Position numbers and translations under genes: made by a program. 64,000 nucleotides of DNA from NCBI GenBank assembly GCA_023420935.1, contig JAEZUR010000135.1, positions 1-64,000 of the forward strand. Reading direction: 5' to 3'. Each line of letters starts with the position of its first letter. The first letter of the stretch is position 1. The notes beneath the pieces are model-generated. The model saw only the letters and a program-made list of their open reading frames with translations, ran no database searches and was not told where the DNA came from. Origin of the DNA: Bacillota bacterium. GTDB taxonomy: Bacteria; Bacillota; Clostridia; Lachnospirales; Lachnospiraceae. Positions 51,758 through 60,172 of the stretch are shown here, one piece after another.

Positions 51758-54181
51758 ATGAATAAGAAAGCATTAACCACATTAGAATACAATAAAATTA
51801 TAGATAAATTAACGGAGTATGCAGCCTCAAGTCTTGGAAAAGAAAAATGTAGCAAACTATTACCAAGCACAGACTTACAGGAAATACAGACTATCCAAAA
51901 AGAAACTTCCGATGCACTTAGTAGATTACTTCAAAAAGGCAGTATTTCTTTTTCTGGAATTAGAGATATACGTTCTTCTATTATGCGTCTAGAGGTAGGT
52001 TCTACACTCAGCGCTTCTGAACTTCTTAGCATTAGTTCCCTCTTAAATGTTGCTTTACGTGTGAAAGCTTATTCCAGAAAGGAATCAGCAAGTAATACAA
52101 GAGGAGATGCTTTAGAGCTTAGTATTCAAGAAGAAGGACAGTATACGGATTCTCTGGAAGAACGTTTTACTTTATTAGAACCTTTAACGCCAATTAACAA
52201 CGAGATAAAGCGTTGCCTTATTTCTGAAGAAGAATTTAGCGATGATGCAAGTCCTGAATTAAAGCGAATTCGAAGAAGTATAAAACTTACCAACGATAAA
52301 GTGCATGAACAATTAAATTCCATTGTGAATTCTTCTTCCACTAAAAATGTATTGCAAGAGAACATCATCACAATGCGTAACGGAAGATACTGCCTTCCAA
52401 TCAAGCAGGAGTATCGTAATCAATTTAGTGGTATGGTTCATGATCAATCTTCCTCTGGCTCTACGTTATTTATTGAGCCAATGGCAATCGTTAAATTAAA
52501 CAATGAGTTGAGAGAATTATCCATTCAAGAACAAGAAGAAATGGAACGTATTTTAGCTGTACTCAGTAATATGGTAGCGGAAGAAACTGAGAATCTAAAA
52601 TCCAATCTTACTATTTTGACCGAATTAGATTTTATCTTCGCCAAAGCTTCTTTATCAAAGAATTACAGAGCATCTGAGCCTATTTTTAATAAAAAGGGGT
52701 ATATCAATATTAAAAAAGGGAGACACCCTTTGATTGATAGTAAGAAGGTGGTGCCTATTGATATTCATCTGGGTAAAGAGTTTAGTCTATTAGTAGTAAC
52801 CGGTCCCAATACTGGTGGTAAAACTGTTTCTCTGAAAACAGTAGGGTTATTTACCTTGATGGGGCAAGCTGGCTTACACATACCAGCATTTGACGGTTCT
52901 GAGTTAGCTGTATTTGAAGAAGTTTATGCAGATATTGGAGATGAACAAAGCATTGAGCAAAGCCTTAGTACCTTCTCTTCTCACATGACCAATACCGTTT
53001 CTATCTTAAGAGAAGCCAATGATAAATCTTTGGTTTTATTCGATGAGTTGGGTGCTGGTACAGATCCTACGGAAGGTGCTGCTCTTGCTATGTCTATCCT
53101 CTCCTATCTTCATAGTAAAGGAACTAGAACTATGGCAACCACTCATTACAGTGAATTAAAAATCTATGCCTTGTCAACCGAGGGTGTCGAAAATGCATGT
53201 TGTGAGTTTGATGTTGCAACATTACGTCCAACCTATCGATTGCTAATTGGAATCCCTGGTAAAAGTAATGCGTTCGCCATCTCCGGAAAACTTGGACTTC
53301 CAGATTTTATTATCGAAGATGCTAAGAGTCGCATTGATAGCAATGATAAGAGTTTTGAAGATGTCATCAGTGATCTAGAGACAAGTCGAATCACCATAGA
53401 AAAAGAACAAGCTCAGATTAGTCAATACAAAGAAGAAATAGAAACCTTAAAACAACAATTAAAACAAAAACATGAAAAAATAGATAATGCAAAAGATAAA
53501 ATACTACGGGAGGCCAACGAGCGAGCAAGTCAAATCTTACAAGAAGCAAAAGACTACGCAGATGAATCCATCAAGAAATATAATAAATGGATAAAAGACG
53601 GATCTATGGGCAAGGACATGGAACAAGAAAGAAATGCTCTCCGTGATAAGTTGGGTGATGCCCAATCCAAACTTGCTCTAAAAAATAAAAAGAAGCAGCA
53701 AAAAGCCAACAAAGCTTCTGACTTTAAATTAGGTGATTCCGTTCAAGTATTAAGTTTAGGTCTAAAAGGAACGGTAAGCAGTCTTCCAAATGCCAAAGGA
53801 GATCTTTATGTCCAGATGGGAATCTTGCGTTCTCAAGTAAATATTAGCGACTTAGAACTTCTTCCAGACGAGGATGTTATTGCCAATACCAAAACTCGTA
53901 CTGGCAGTGGTAAAATTGCAATGTCCAAATCTGCTACGATACACCCAGAGATAAACTTAATTGGCAAAACAGTGGATGAAGCCTTACCATTATTAGATAA
54001 ATATCTGGATGATGCTTATCTTTCACATCTCCCACAAGTAACTGTGATACATGGTAGAGGAACCGGTGCCCTTAAAAATGCCGTACATGCCCACTTAAAG
54101 AAGACCAAGTACGTAAAATCCTACCGTGTGGGAGCATTTGGCGAGGGAGATCACGGCGTTACTATTGTTGAATTCAAATAA
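51758..54181 (+). CDS. mutS2: Endonuclease MutS2
   Basis: An 807-residue DNA/ribosome-associated ATPase and nuclease of normal family length. Residues 1-310 form the MutS core (LEYNKIIDKLTEYAASSLGK, RNGRYCLPIKQEYRNQFSGM). The ATPase has Walker A VTGPNTGGKTVSLKT, near 346-360, Walker B VLFDELGAGTDPTEGAALA and TMATTHYSELK. A long coiled coil (about 520-620) and a KOW-like segment follow. The Smr nuclease domain closes the protein (INLIGKTVDEALPLL, VIHGRGTGALKNAVH). MutS2 suppresses recombination and rescues collided ribosomes. The response regulator gene starts 14 bases after its stop. Confidence 0.95.
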   Translation: MNKKALTTLEYNKIIDKLTEYAASSLGKEKCSKLLPSTDLQEIQTIQKETSDALSRLLQKGSISFSGIRDIRSSIMRLEVGSTLSASELLSISSLLNVALRVKAYSRKESASNTRGDALELSIQEEGQYTDSLEERFTLLEPLTPINNEIKRCLISEEEFSDDASPELKRIRRSIKLTNDKVHEQLNSIVNSSSTKNVLQENIITMRNGRYCLPIKQEYRNQFSGMVHDQSSSGSTLFIEPMAIVKLNNELRELSIQEQEEMERILAVLSNMVAEETENLKSNLTILTELDFIFAKASLSKNYRASEPIFNKKGYINIKKGRHPLIDSKKVVPIDIHLGKEFSLLVVTGPNTGGKTVSLKTVGLFTLMGQAGLHIPAFDGSELAVFEEVYADIGDEQSIEQSLSTFSSHMTNTVSILREANDKSLVLFDELGAGTDPTEGAALAMSILSYLHSKGTRTMATTHYSELKIYALSTEGVENACCEFDVATLRPTYRLLIGIPGKSNAFAISGKLGLPDFIIEDAKSRIDSNDKSFEDVISDLETSRITIEKEQAQISQYKEEIETLKQQLKQKHEKIDNAKDKILREANERASQILQEAKDYADESIKKYNKWIKDGSMGKDMEQERNALRDKLGDAQSKLALKNKKKQQKANKASDFKLGDSVQVLSLGLKGTVSSLPNAKGDLYVQMGILRSQVNISDLELLPDEDVIANTKTRTGSGKIAMSKSATIHPEINLIGKTVDEALPLLDKYLDDAYLSHLPQVTVIHGRGTGALKNAVHAHLKKTKYVKSYRVGAFGEGDHGVTIVEFK

Positions 54182-54194
54182 AAAGGAGCGGAAC

Positions 54195-54911
54195 ATGGCC
54201 ACAAAACAAAAAATACTAATTGTAGATGATGATACCAATATTGCAGAATTAATCTCTTTGTATTTAACGAAAGAATGCTTTGATACCTTAATTGTAAACG
54301 ATGGAGAAGAGGCTATTACTAATTTCGCCACTTACCAGCCCAATTTAATTCTATTAGACTTAATGCTTCCAGGTATTGATGGTTATGAGGTTTGTCGAGA
54401 AATCCGTAAGACATCTTCCGTACCAATCATTATGCTTTCAGCCAAGGGAGAAATCTTTGATAAGGTATTAGGGCTTGAATTAGGAGCAGATGATTATATT
54501 ATTAAACCGTTTGACTCCAAAGAATTAGTTGCAAGGGTCAAAGCTGTATTGCGTCGTTTTCATCCAATTACAACAACACAAGCTACCCCTGAATCCAGTG
54601 ATCAATCTGGTGATTATGTGGAATACCCTGACCTTTTGATTAACCAAACCAACTATTCTGTACTCTATTACGGAGATACCATAGAAATGCCACCAAAAGA
54701 GTTGGAGTTATTCTACTTTCTAGCTGCTCATCCAAATCAGGTATTTACGAGAGAACAATTGCTAGATCATATCTGGGGATATGAATACATTGGCGATACA
54801 AGAACCGTAGACGTTCATATTAAACGATTACGTGAGAAAATAAAAGATCATACTGCTTGGAGCCTATCCACCGTCTGGGGCATCGGCTATAAATTCGAGG
54901 TAAAAAAATAA
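54195..54911 (+). CDS. OmpR-family response regulator
   Basis: A 238-residue regulator from the ATG at 54195 (AAAGGAG upstream; the longer frame lies in mutS2). The receiver has LIVDDDTNIAE, the phospho-Asp in LILLDLMLPGIDG, near 53, MLSAKGE and the Lys of YIIKPFDS. The winged helix is at about 140-238 (MPPKELELFYFLAAHPNQVF, VDVHIKRLREKI). Its stop codon overlaps the kinase start (TAATG). The pair is of the general PhoP/WalR-like shape; the signal is unknown. Confidence 0.93.
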   Translation: MATKQKILIVDDDTNIAELISLYLTKECFDTLIVNDGEEAITNFATYQPNLILLDLMLPGIDGYEVCREIRKTSSVPIIMLSAKGEIFDKVLGLELGADDYIIKPFDSKELVARVKAVLRRFHPITTTQATPESSDQSGDYVEYPDLLINQTNYSVLYYGDTIEMPPKELELFYFLAAHPNQVFTREQLLDHIWGYEYIGDTRTVDVHIKRLREKIKDHTAWSLSTVWGIGYKFEVKK

Positions 54912-56323
54912 TGAAAAGAAACCTGCTGTTAAAACTGGTTATCTGCTATCTAGTCGTTATGTTTTCTACCTTTACACTCCTTAATACATATGGTGCCAAT
55001 CGCATTAATCACAGTGTAAAGGAAGAAAAAAAGATTGTGTTGTTCAAGGAAGCTAATTTAATATCATCCGAATATATCACGAATTATTTTAAAAACCAAA
55101 TGACACTTCCTAGCTTAACCACCCAATTAAAAACCATCGATACCTTTCTAGATGCAAGAATCTGGATTGTAAATAAAGATGGTGCCGTAATATCGGACAC
55201 TAGGCAAGATTATAGTGCAGCATATGCCTTAAATCTAAATGAACTAGATCCAACTTTTCTGGATAAGACTGTCTCTGAAGGCATCCTATCTAAGGAAATT
55301 TTCTCTGAACCAATGCTTAGTGTCATTCAACCTGTCACTATGGATTTTAAAGTAAGAGGTTATATTGTATTGCATACTTCCATGTCCAATATAGAAGAAA
55401 GTAGTATCTACTATACCGATATCATGAATATCTGTTATATTATTTTTCTTCTTCTATTACTTGGAGCGTTTGTATTTATTTACTTTCTTACAGTTCAACC
55501 CCTTAAGAAGATTATTAAGGCAACCATTGAATATAATGCAGGTCATTTTGATTACCCTTTGGAAATAACGTCAGATGATGAGTATAAAGACTTGTCAAAT
55601 GCAATTACATATATGGCAAGTGAACTAAATAATCTTGATGATTACCAGAAGAAATTCGTTGCAAATATCTCCCATGATTTCCGTTCCCCACTGACTTCCA
55701 TTAAAGGATACGCAGAAGCGATTCTCGACGGAACCATTCCAGTCGAAATGCAAGGCAAGTACTTAGATATCATCCTATTTGAGACAGACCGACTAACAAA
55801 ATTAACGACGAATTTATTGACATTAAATAGTTTTGAAAATAATGGTGCTTTACTAGATATCGTTTCCTTTGATATAAACCATATTATCAAAAAAACAGCG
55901 GAAAGTTTTGAAGGCATCTGTACCAAGAAAAAAATTAAATTGAAATTGGTTTTTGCAGAAAAAGAAACGTTCGTGAACGCTGATATGGGTAAAATCCAGC
56001 AGGTATTATACAACCTATTAGATAATGCAATTAAATTCAGTCATTCTGATTCTAATATTAAGATATCCACGGAAGAAAAAAACGAAAAAGTATTTATTTC
56101 TGTTAAAGATTATGGAATTGGTATTCCAAAAGACAGTATTAAAAAGATATGGGAACGATTTTATAAAACAGATTCTTCCCGTGGGAAAGATAAGAAGGGG
56201 ACTGGACTCGGCCTTTCCATAACCAAAGAAATTATTAACTCTCATGGTGAAAATATTAATGTAATTAGTACGGAAGGTGTTGGAACTGAATTTACCTTTA
56301 CCTTACCAAAAAGTGAAGAATGA
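54911..56323 (+). CDS. Sensor histidine kinase
   Basis: A 470-residue kinase. Spans at about 5-25 and 173-195 enclose an extracellular sensor of about 145 residues with a Cache-like look (DARIWIVNKDGAVISDTRQD). HAMP follows (VQPLKKIIKATIEYNAGHF), then HisKA with FVANISHDFRSPLTSIKGYA (His near 255) and the ATPase domain (NLLDNAIKFS, DYGIGIPKDSIKKIWERFYK, GTGLGLSITKEI). It is translationally coupled to the regulator. Confidence 0.93.
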   Translation: MKRNLLLKLVICYLVVMFSTFTLLNTYGANRINHSVKEEKKIVLFKEANLISSEYITNYFKNQMTLPSLTTQLKTIDTFLDARIWIVNKDGAVISDTRQDYSAAYALNLNELDPTFLDKTVSEGILSKEIFSEPMLSVIQPVTMDFKVRGYIVLHTSMSNIEESSIYYTDIMNICYIIFLLLLLGAFVFIYFLTVQPLKKIIKATIEYNAGHFDYPLEITSDDEYKDLSNAITYMASELNNLDDYQKKFVANISHDFRSPLTSIKGYAEAILDGTIPVEMQGKYLDIILFETDRLTKLTTNLLTLNSFENNGALLDIVSFDINHIIKKTAESFEGICTKKKIKLKLVFAEKETFVNADMGKIQQVLYNLLDNAIKFSHSDSNIKISTEEKNEKVFISVKDYGIGIPKDSIKKIWERFYKTDSSRGKDKKGTGLGLSITKEIINSHGENINVISTEGVGTEFTFTLPKSEE

Positions 56324-56331
56324 TAAAGGAA

Positions 56332-56368
56332 AGAACTACATCATTCCCATGATAGGCGATGTAGTTCT
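56332..56368. terminator. Hairpin between convergent kinase and trmL genes
   Basis: AGAACTACATC (56332-56342) pairs with GATGTAGTTCT (56358-56368). It lies after the kinase stop and covers the trmL stop codon; on the minus strand it is followed by TTCCTTTAT. Confidence 0.6.
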
Positions 56369-56835
56369 CCTTCTAAACGCATATGTTTAAACTCATTCTG
56401 ACGCAACGCTTCATACAATACGATTGCAACTGAATTGGATAAATTCAAAGAACGAATCTCACCAATCATTGGGATTCGAATGGAAGTATCTTTATGACCT
56501 ACCAGAATCTCTTCTGGAATCCCTGCACTTTCTTTTCCAAACATAATAAAGCAATCTTCTTCATAACTTACTTCTGAATATACATGTTTGGCTTTTGTGG
56601 TAGCCATATATATCTTGGCTCCTGGGTTTCTATCCAAAAAATCTTGATAATTATCATATACTGTCACATCTAACTTATCCCAATAATCCAATCCAGCACG
56701 CTTTACTTCTTTCTCTGTTATCTGAAATCCCATCGGTTCAATTAAATGAAGCCTAGCTCCAGTTGCTACACAGGTACGTCCTATATTACCTGTATTAGCC
56801 GGAATCTCAGGCTCATGCAATACAATATTAATCAT
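56341..56835 (-). CDS. trmL: tRNA (cytidine(34)/uridine-2'-O)-methyltransferase TrmL
   Basis: A 164-residue SPOUT (SpoU) methyltransferase that modifies the wobble ribose of leucine tRNAs. The three family motifs are clear: PEIPANTGNIGRTCVATGA at residues 9-27, FGKESAGIPEEIL near 98-110 and IPMIGEIRSLNLSNSVAIVL near 120-139, which form the trefoil knot. Length is as expected. It follows cheX by three bases. Confidence 0.94.
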   Translation of the reverse strand: MINIVLHEPEIPANTGNIGRTCVATGARLHLIEPMGFQITEKEVKRAGLDYWDKLDVTVYDNYQDFLDRNPGAKIYMATTKAKHVYSEVSYEEDCFIMFGKESAGIPEEILVGHKDTSIRIPMIGEIRSLNLSNSVAIVLYEALRQNEFKHMRLEGELHRLSWE

Positions 56836-56838
56836 GAA

Positions 56839-57309
56839 TCAATCTCCTTTCATCGCAAGATTAAATTCAATTGTTTTATCTTCATCATAAGTCAAAGGAA
56901 TGCAAATATTTTTTGTAAAATTATTAGAAAATGCCACGTTACCTTTCATCATCGTAGGAGGAGTTATATCAATTCCTATTCCTTTTGTAGAAAAAACAGT
57001 GGCGGTATTTCCCATAATCATATTTCCTAACTCACAGATTGCACTACTGGATAACTCGTCCATCTGAGTAATAGGCATCATACACATCTTTGACGCGATA
57101 TCACATGCTACCCCATTTTCAAATGCGATCATTACCTGTCCACGCATTTCCCCCGTAACACCAATCATAATTACTAACGTATCATCTGTAAAAGCTGTAT
57201 CTTTAAGGTATGGTTTACCAATTTTTGCATCTATAAAACACATGTCCTTTAATATTTTAGTTGCAGCTATTAAAAATGGATTGATATGCTCTGCATTCAT
57301 TCCAGCCAT
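56839..57309 (-). CDS. cheX: CheX-type CheY-P phosphatase
   Basis: A 156-residue chemotaxis phosphatase of the CheC/CheX/FliY family that dephosphorylates CheY-P. The catalytic helix shows the E-x2-N pair in SAICELGNMIMGNTATVFS, near residues 88-106; GVTGEMRGQVMIAFE is the preceding strand pair. Only one such motif is present, as in CheX. AGGAGG precedes the ATG. Together with the chemoreceptor at 14603, it shows that the cell has a chemotaxis system, although the core che genes lie elsewhere. Confidence 0.88.
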   Translation of the reverse strand: MAGMNAEHINPFLIAATKILKDMCFIDAKIGKPYLKDTAFTDDTLVIMIGVTGEMRGQVMIAFENGVACDIASKMCMMPITQMDELSSSAICELGNMIMGNTATVFSTKGIGIDITPPTMMKGNVAFSNNFTKNICIPLTYDEDKTIEFNLAMKGD

Positions 57310-57409
57310 AATCCCTTTCCTCCTATATATCCTTTTTGATATATCCTATCATGAGTTTATCATCTATACGGTTCAATTTCAATATATATTGAAAAAAAAG
57401 TAATTTTCT

Positions 57410-58573
57410 CTACTTTTTATGCTTTTTGACAAATCGTTCCATTCGTTCTAATGCAATTTTTAAATTCTCTATGGAATAGGCATACGATATTCTCAAAAAT
57501 CCTTCTCCACAATCACCAAATGCAGTACCTGGGACAACAGCAACCTTCTCTTCTTTTAATAACTTGGTGGCAAATTCTTCAGAAGTCATTTCTAGTCGTT
57601 TTATACTTGGGAATACATAAAATGCTCCAAATGGTTCAAAGCAATCTAAACCCATATTCTGAAATGCGTCAATTAAAAAACGCCTTCTTTGGTTATATGC
57701 TGTTCTCATTCTCTCTACATCTGCATCACCATTGCGTAGTGCTTCTACTGCTGCATACTGGCTTGTTGTCGGCGCACACATGATAACAAATTGATGGATT
57801 TTAATCATCTGTTCAATAATAGTTGCAGGGCCAACTGCATATCCTAATCTCCAACCTGTCATAGCATACGATTTTGAAAATCCATTAATCAGTATGGTTC
57901 TTTCTTTCATACCTGGAAATGACGCAATGGATACATGATCCCCACTATACGTAAGTTCCGAATATATTTCATCTGAGACTACATATAAATCATGTTCTAT
58001 TATCACATCTACAATATCGGCCAAGTCATCAAAAGTCATGATGGCACCCGTTGGATTATTTGGGAACGGAAGAATAACCACTTTTGTTTTTGGGGTTATG
58101 GCATCCAGTAGTTCTTGTCTGGTTAATCTAAATTGATTCTTCTCTTGTAACTCAATGATTACTGGCACACCATCTGCTAAAGTAACACATGGCAAATAAG
58201 ACACATAGCTTGGTTGTGGAATTACAACTTCATCGCCTGGGTCTAGCATCGCTCTAAGAGCAATATCAATTGCCTCACTGCCACCAACTGTAACTACCAC
58301 CTCGTTCATATAGTCATAGCTTAAGCTACCTTTTCTATGTAGGTATCGACAGATTTCTTCTTTTAATTCTTTTAGTCCAGCATTCGACGTGTAGAAGGTT
58401 TTTCCCTTTTCCAAGGAATAGATACCTTCTTCTCGTATATGCCATGGTGTATCAAAGTCTGGTTCTCCAACTCCTAGAGAGATAGCATCTTTCATTTCAC
58501 TTACAATATCAAAGAATTTTCGAATTCCAGAAGGTTGTATATTAATCACTTTTTCTGACAGTGGATTTCTCAC
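57410..58573 (-). CDS. PLP-dependent class I/II aminotransferase
   Basis: A 387-residue fold-type I aminotransferase. Seen: GVGEPDFDTPWHI near residues 34-46, LPFPNNPTGA with the Asn that holds PLP, VSDEIYSELTY with Asp and Tyr, and NGFSKSYAMTGWRLGY with the Schiff-base lysine near 231; the last Arg is in GFLRISYAYS. It resembles aromatic/alanine-type aminotransferases; the substrate is open. The start is GTG at 58573, whose GTGA overlaps the stop of the Lrp gene, so the two are coupled. Confidence 0.92.
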   Translation of the reverse strand: MRNPLSEKVINIQPSGIRKFFDIVSEMKDAISLGVGEPDFDTPWHIREEGIYSLEKGKTFYTSNAGLKELKEEICRYLHRKGSLSYDYMNEVVVTVGGSEAIDIALRAMLDPGDEVVIPQPSYVSYLPCVTLADGVPVIIELQEKNQFRLTRQELLDAITPKTKVVILPFPNNPTGAIMTFDDLADIVDVIIEHDLYVVSDEIYSELTYSGDHVSIASFPGMKERTILINGFSKSYAMTGWRLGYAVGPATIIEQMIKIHQFVIMCAPTTSQYAAVEALRNGDADVERMRTAYNQRRRFLIDAFQNMGLDCFEPFGAFYVFPSIKRLEMTSEEFATKLLKEEKVAVVPGTAFGDCGEGFLRISYAYSIENLKIALERMERFVKKHKK

Positions 58574-59055
58574 GGTGTAATCAGCATCCTTTCATCTTCA
58601 CTCTTCCCATCTGTTAAAGTTAACCCATGTTCCTTGTATTTCTTTAGAACAAAATGAGTTGCAGTACTTAAGACAGATTCTAATGGAGCTAATTTACTAG
58701 ATACAAAGCTTGCTACTTCTCTCATGGTGTCTCCTTTTACAATAACCGTCAAATCAAAACCACCCGACATAAGATAAACACTTTCTACCTCATCAAACTG
58801 ATATATTCTCTCCGCAATATGATCAAATCCCTGACCTCGTTGTGGTGTTACCTTTACTTCAATTAAAGCCGTAACTTTTTCACAGCCTGTTTTATCCCAA
58901 TTAATAAGTGTAGGATATCCGCAGATAATCTTTTCTTCTTCCATGCTTGCTATCTCATTTTTTACTGCTTCTTCCGAAAATCCTAACATAATTGAAATAT
59001 CTTTTGATGTTAATCTACTATTTTTATCAATGGCAGATAATATTTCTTCCCTCAT
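58570..59055 (-). CDS. Lrp/AsnC-family transcriptional regulator
   Basis: A regulator of about 161 residues from the ATG at 59055 (AAGGGAG eight bases upstream; the frame to 59103 overlaps the AIR-synthase gene). Residues 1-50 form the helix-turn-helix (AIDKNSRLTSKDISIMLGFS). The C-terminal RAM domain for amino acid effectors follows (TALIEVKVTPQRGQGFDHIA, VESVYLMSGGFDLTVIVKGD). Lying between two metabolic genes and coupled to the aminotransferase, it is likely a local regulator responding to an amino acid. Confidence 0.9.
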   Translation of the reverse strand: MREEILSAIDKNSRLTSKDISIMLGFSEEAVKNEIASMEEEKIICGYPTLINWDKTGCEKVTALIEVKVTPQRGQGFDHIAERIYQFDEVESVYLMSGGFDLTVIVKGDTMREVASFVSSKLAPLESVLSTATHFVLKKYKEHGLTLTDGKSEDERMLITP

Positions 59056-59077
59056 TTTCATTTCTCCCTTTCTATTC

Positions 59078-60067
59078 TTACAAGACTTTATATAGTTCGT
59101 CACTTTTTGGTGGTTCTATATATCTCATCTCTTCATCATTTACAATAATACGTTCATGACCATCTGTTACTCTTCCTATCACAGCTGCAGATATTCCTGC
59201 TTTCGCCAATTCCTCAACTAATTCATTACCATTGTTTGTTCCCATTAACATACATCCACTTGAGATAAGTAGGTAAGGATTCAAATCATAAAACTCACAT
59301 ATTTCTACTGTTTCTTGTTTAATAGGAATCTTTTTTAAGTCGATTTTAAGCCCAACTTTTGATGCAGCTGCTATCTCCCATAGAGCACCGTAGATTCCAC
59401 CCTCGGTAACATCATGCATAGCTGTTACCCCAAGATTTTTTCCTATTCTTGCTTCTTTTACGACAGATATATGTTTCATAAAATCCTTCGCGCCTTGAAT
59501 AAAATCACTGGTATATTTGGTTTTCAGTTCTTCCTCTTTTTCACCAGCAATGATAGCTGTACCTTCTAATCCTGCCCATTTAGTCATAACAAGCTCTTGC
59601 CCTGGCTTCAAACCTGCCGTAGTGATCAAGGAGTCTTTTTGAATCTTACCAACACCTGTTACGGTTACAATGGGCTGGCGAACCGCTGCAGAAACTTCGG
59701 TATGGCCTCCAATTACCTCCATATTTAATTCGGAACAAGCTCGCTCAATTTCCTGCATCATTTCTCTAAGATCAGATTCTCTCGCTCCATCCGGAAGAAT
59801 AATGGTTAGCATGATACCAATTAACTCAGCTCCACTGGAAGCGATATCATTAGCAGTAATATGAACCGCTAATGTTCCAATCTCATTGGCAGTACCAGTT
59901 ATGGGATCTGTTGATAGTACTAACATTTGATTAGGTCCTAGGTCAAGCACCGAACAATCTTCACCAACGCCTGGTTTCACAATAACTTCCTCCCTGCGGT
60001 GTTTGATTTGTTTAAAGACACTTCGTTTTAAGACAGTTTCCGGTATTTTTCCTATCTTCATTGTCAT
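59078..60067 (-). CDS. AIR-synthase/HypE-family protein
   Basis: A protein of about 329 residues with the PurM/HypE/SelD ATP-binding fold. GVGEDCSVLDL near residue 35 and LVLSTDPITGTANEIGTLAV, HITANDIASSGAELIGI form the N-terminal domain; GGHTEVSAAVRQPIVTVTGV and MHDVTEGGIYGALWEIA the C-terminal part. HypE proteins end in a PRIC cysteine motif; this protein ends KSDELYKVL, so it is not a canonical HypE. The reaction is unknown. The ATG at 60067 has AAAGGATG; the longer frame to 60100 has no such site. First gene of the operon with Lrp and the aminotransferase. Confidence 0.82.
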   Translation of the reverse strand: MTMKIGKIPETVLKRSVFKQIKHRREEVIVKPGVGEDCSVLDLGPNQMLVLSTDPITGTANEIGTLAVHITANDIASSGAELIGIMLTIILPDGARESDLREMMQEIERACSELNMEVIGGHTEVSAAVRQPIVTVTGVGKIQKDSLITTAGLKPGQELVMTKWAGLEGTAIIAGEKEEELKTKYTSDFIQGAKDFMKHISVVKEARIGKNLGVTAMHDVTEGGIYGALWEIAAASKVGLKIDLKKIPIKQETVEICEFYDLNPYLLISSGCMLMGTNNGNELVEELAKAGISAAVIGRVTDGHERIIVNDEEMRYIEPPKSDELYKVL

Positions 60068-60114
60068 ACTACATCCTTTCCTCTTTGGATTAGTTTCCAT
60101 CCTATATTAGGTAA

Positions 60115-60156
60115 GAGGATAACTTCTTTTGACTGTTACAAAAAGCAGTTATCCTC
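60115..60156 (-). terminator. Stem-loop after the VanW gene
   Basis: GAGGATAACT (60115-60124) and AGTTATCCTC (60147-60156) form a perfect ten-base stem just downstream of the VanW stop codon. There is no clear T run, so efficiency is uncertain. Confidence 0.6.
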
Positions 60157-60172
60157 CATCATATAGTTATAT

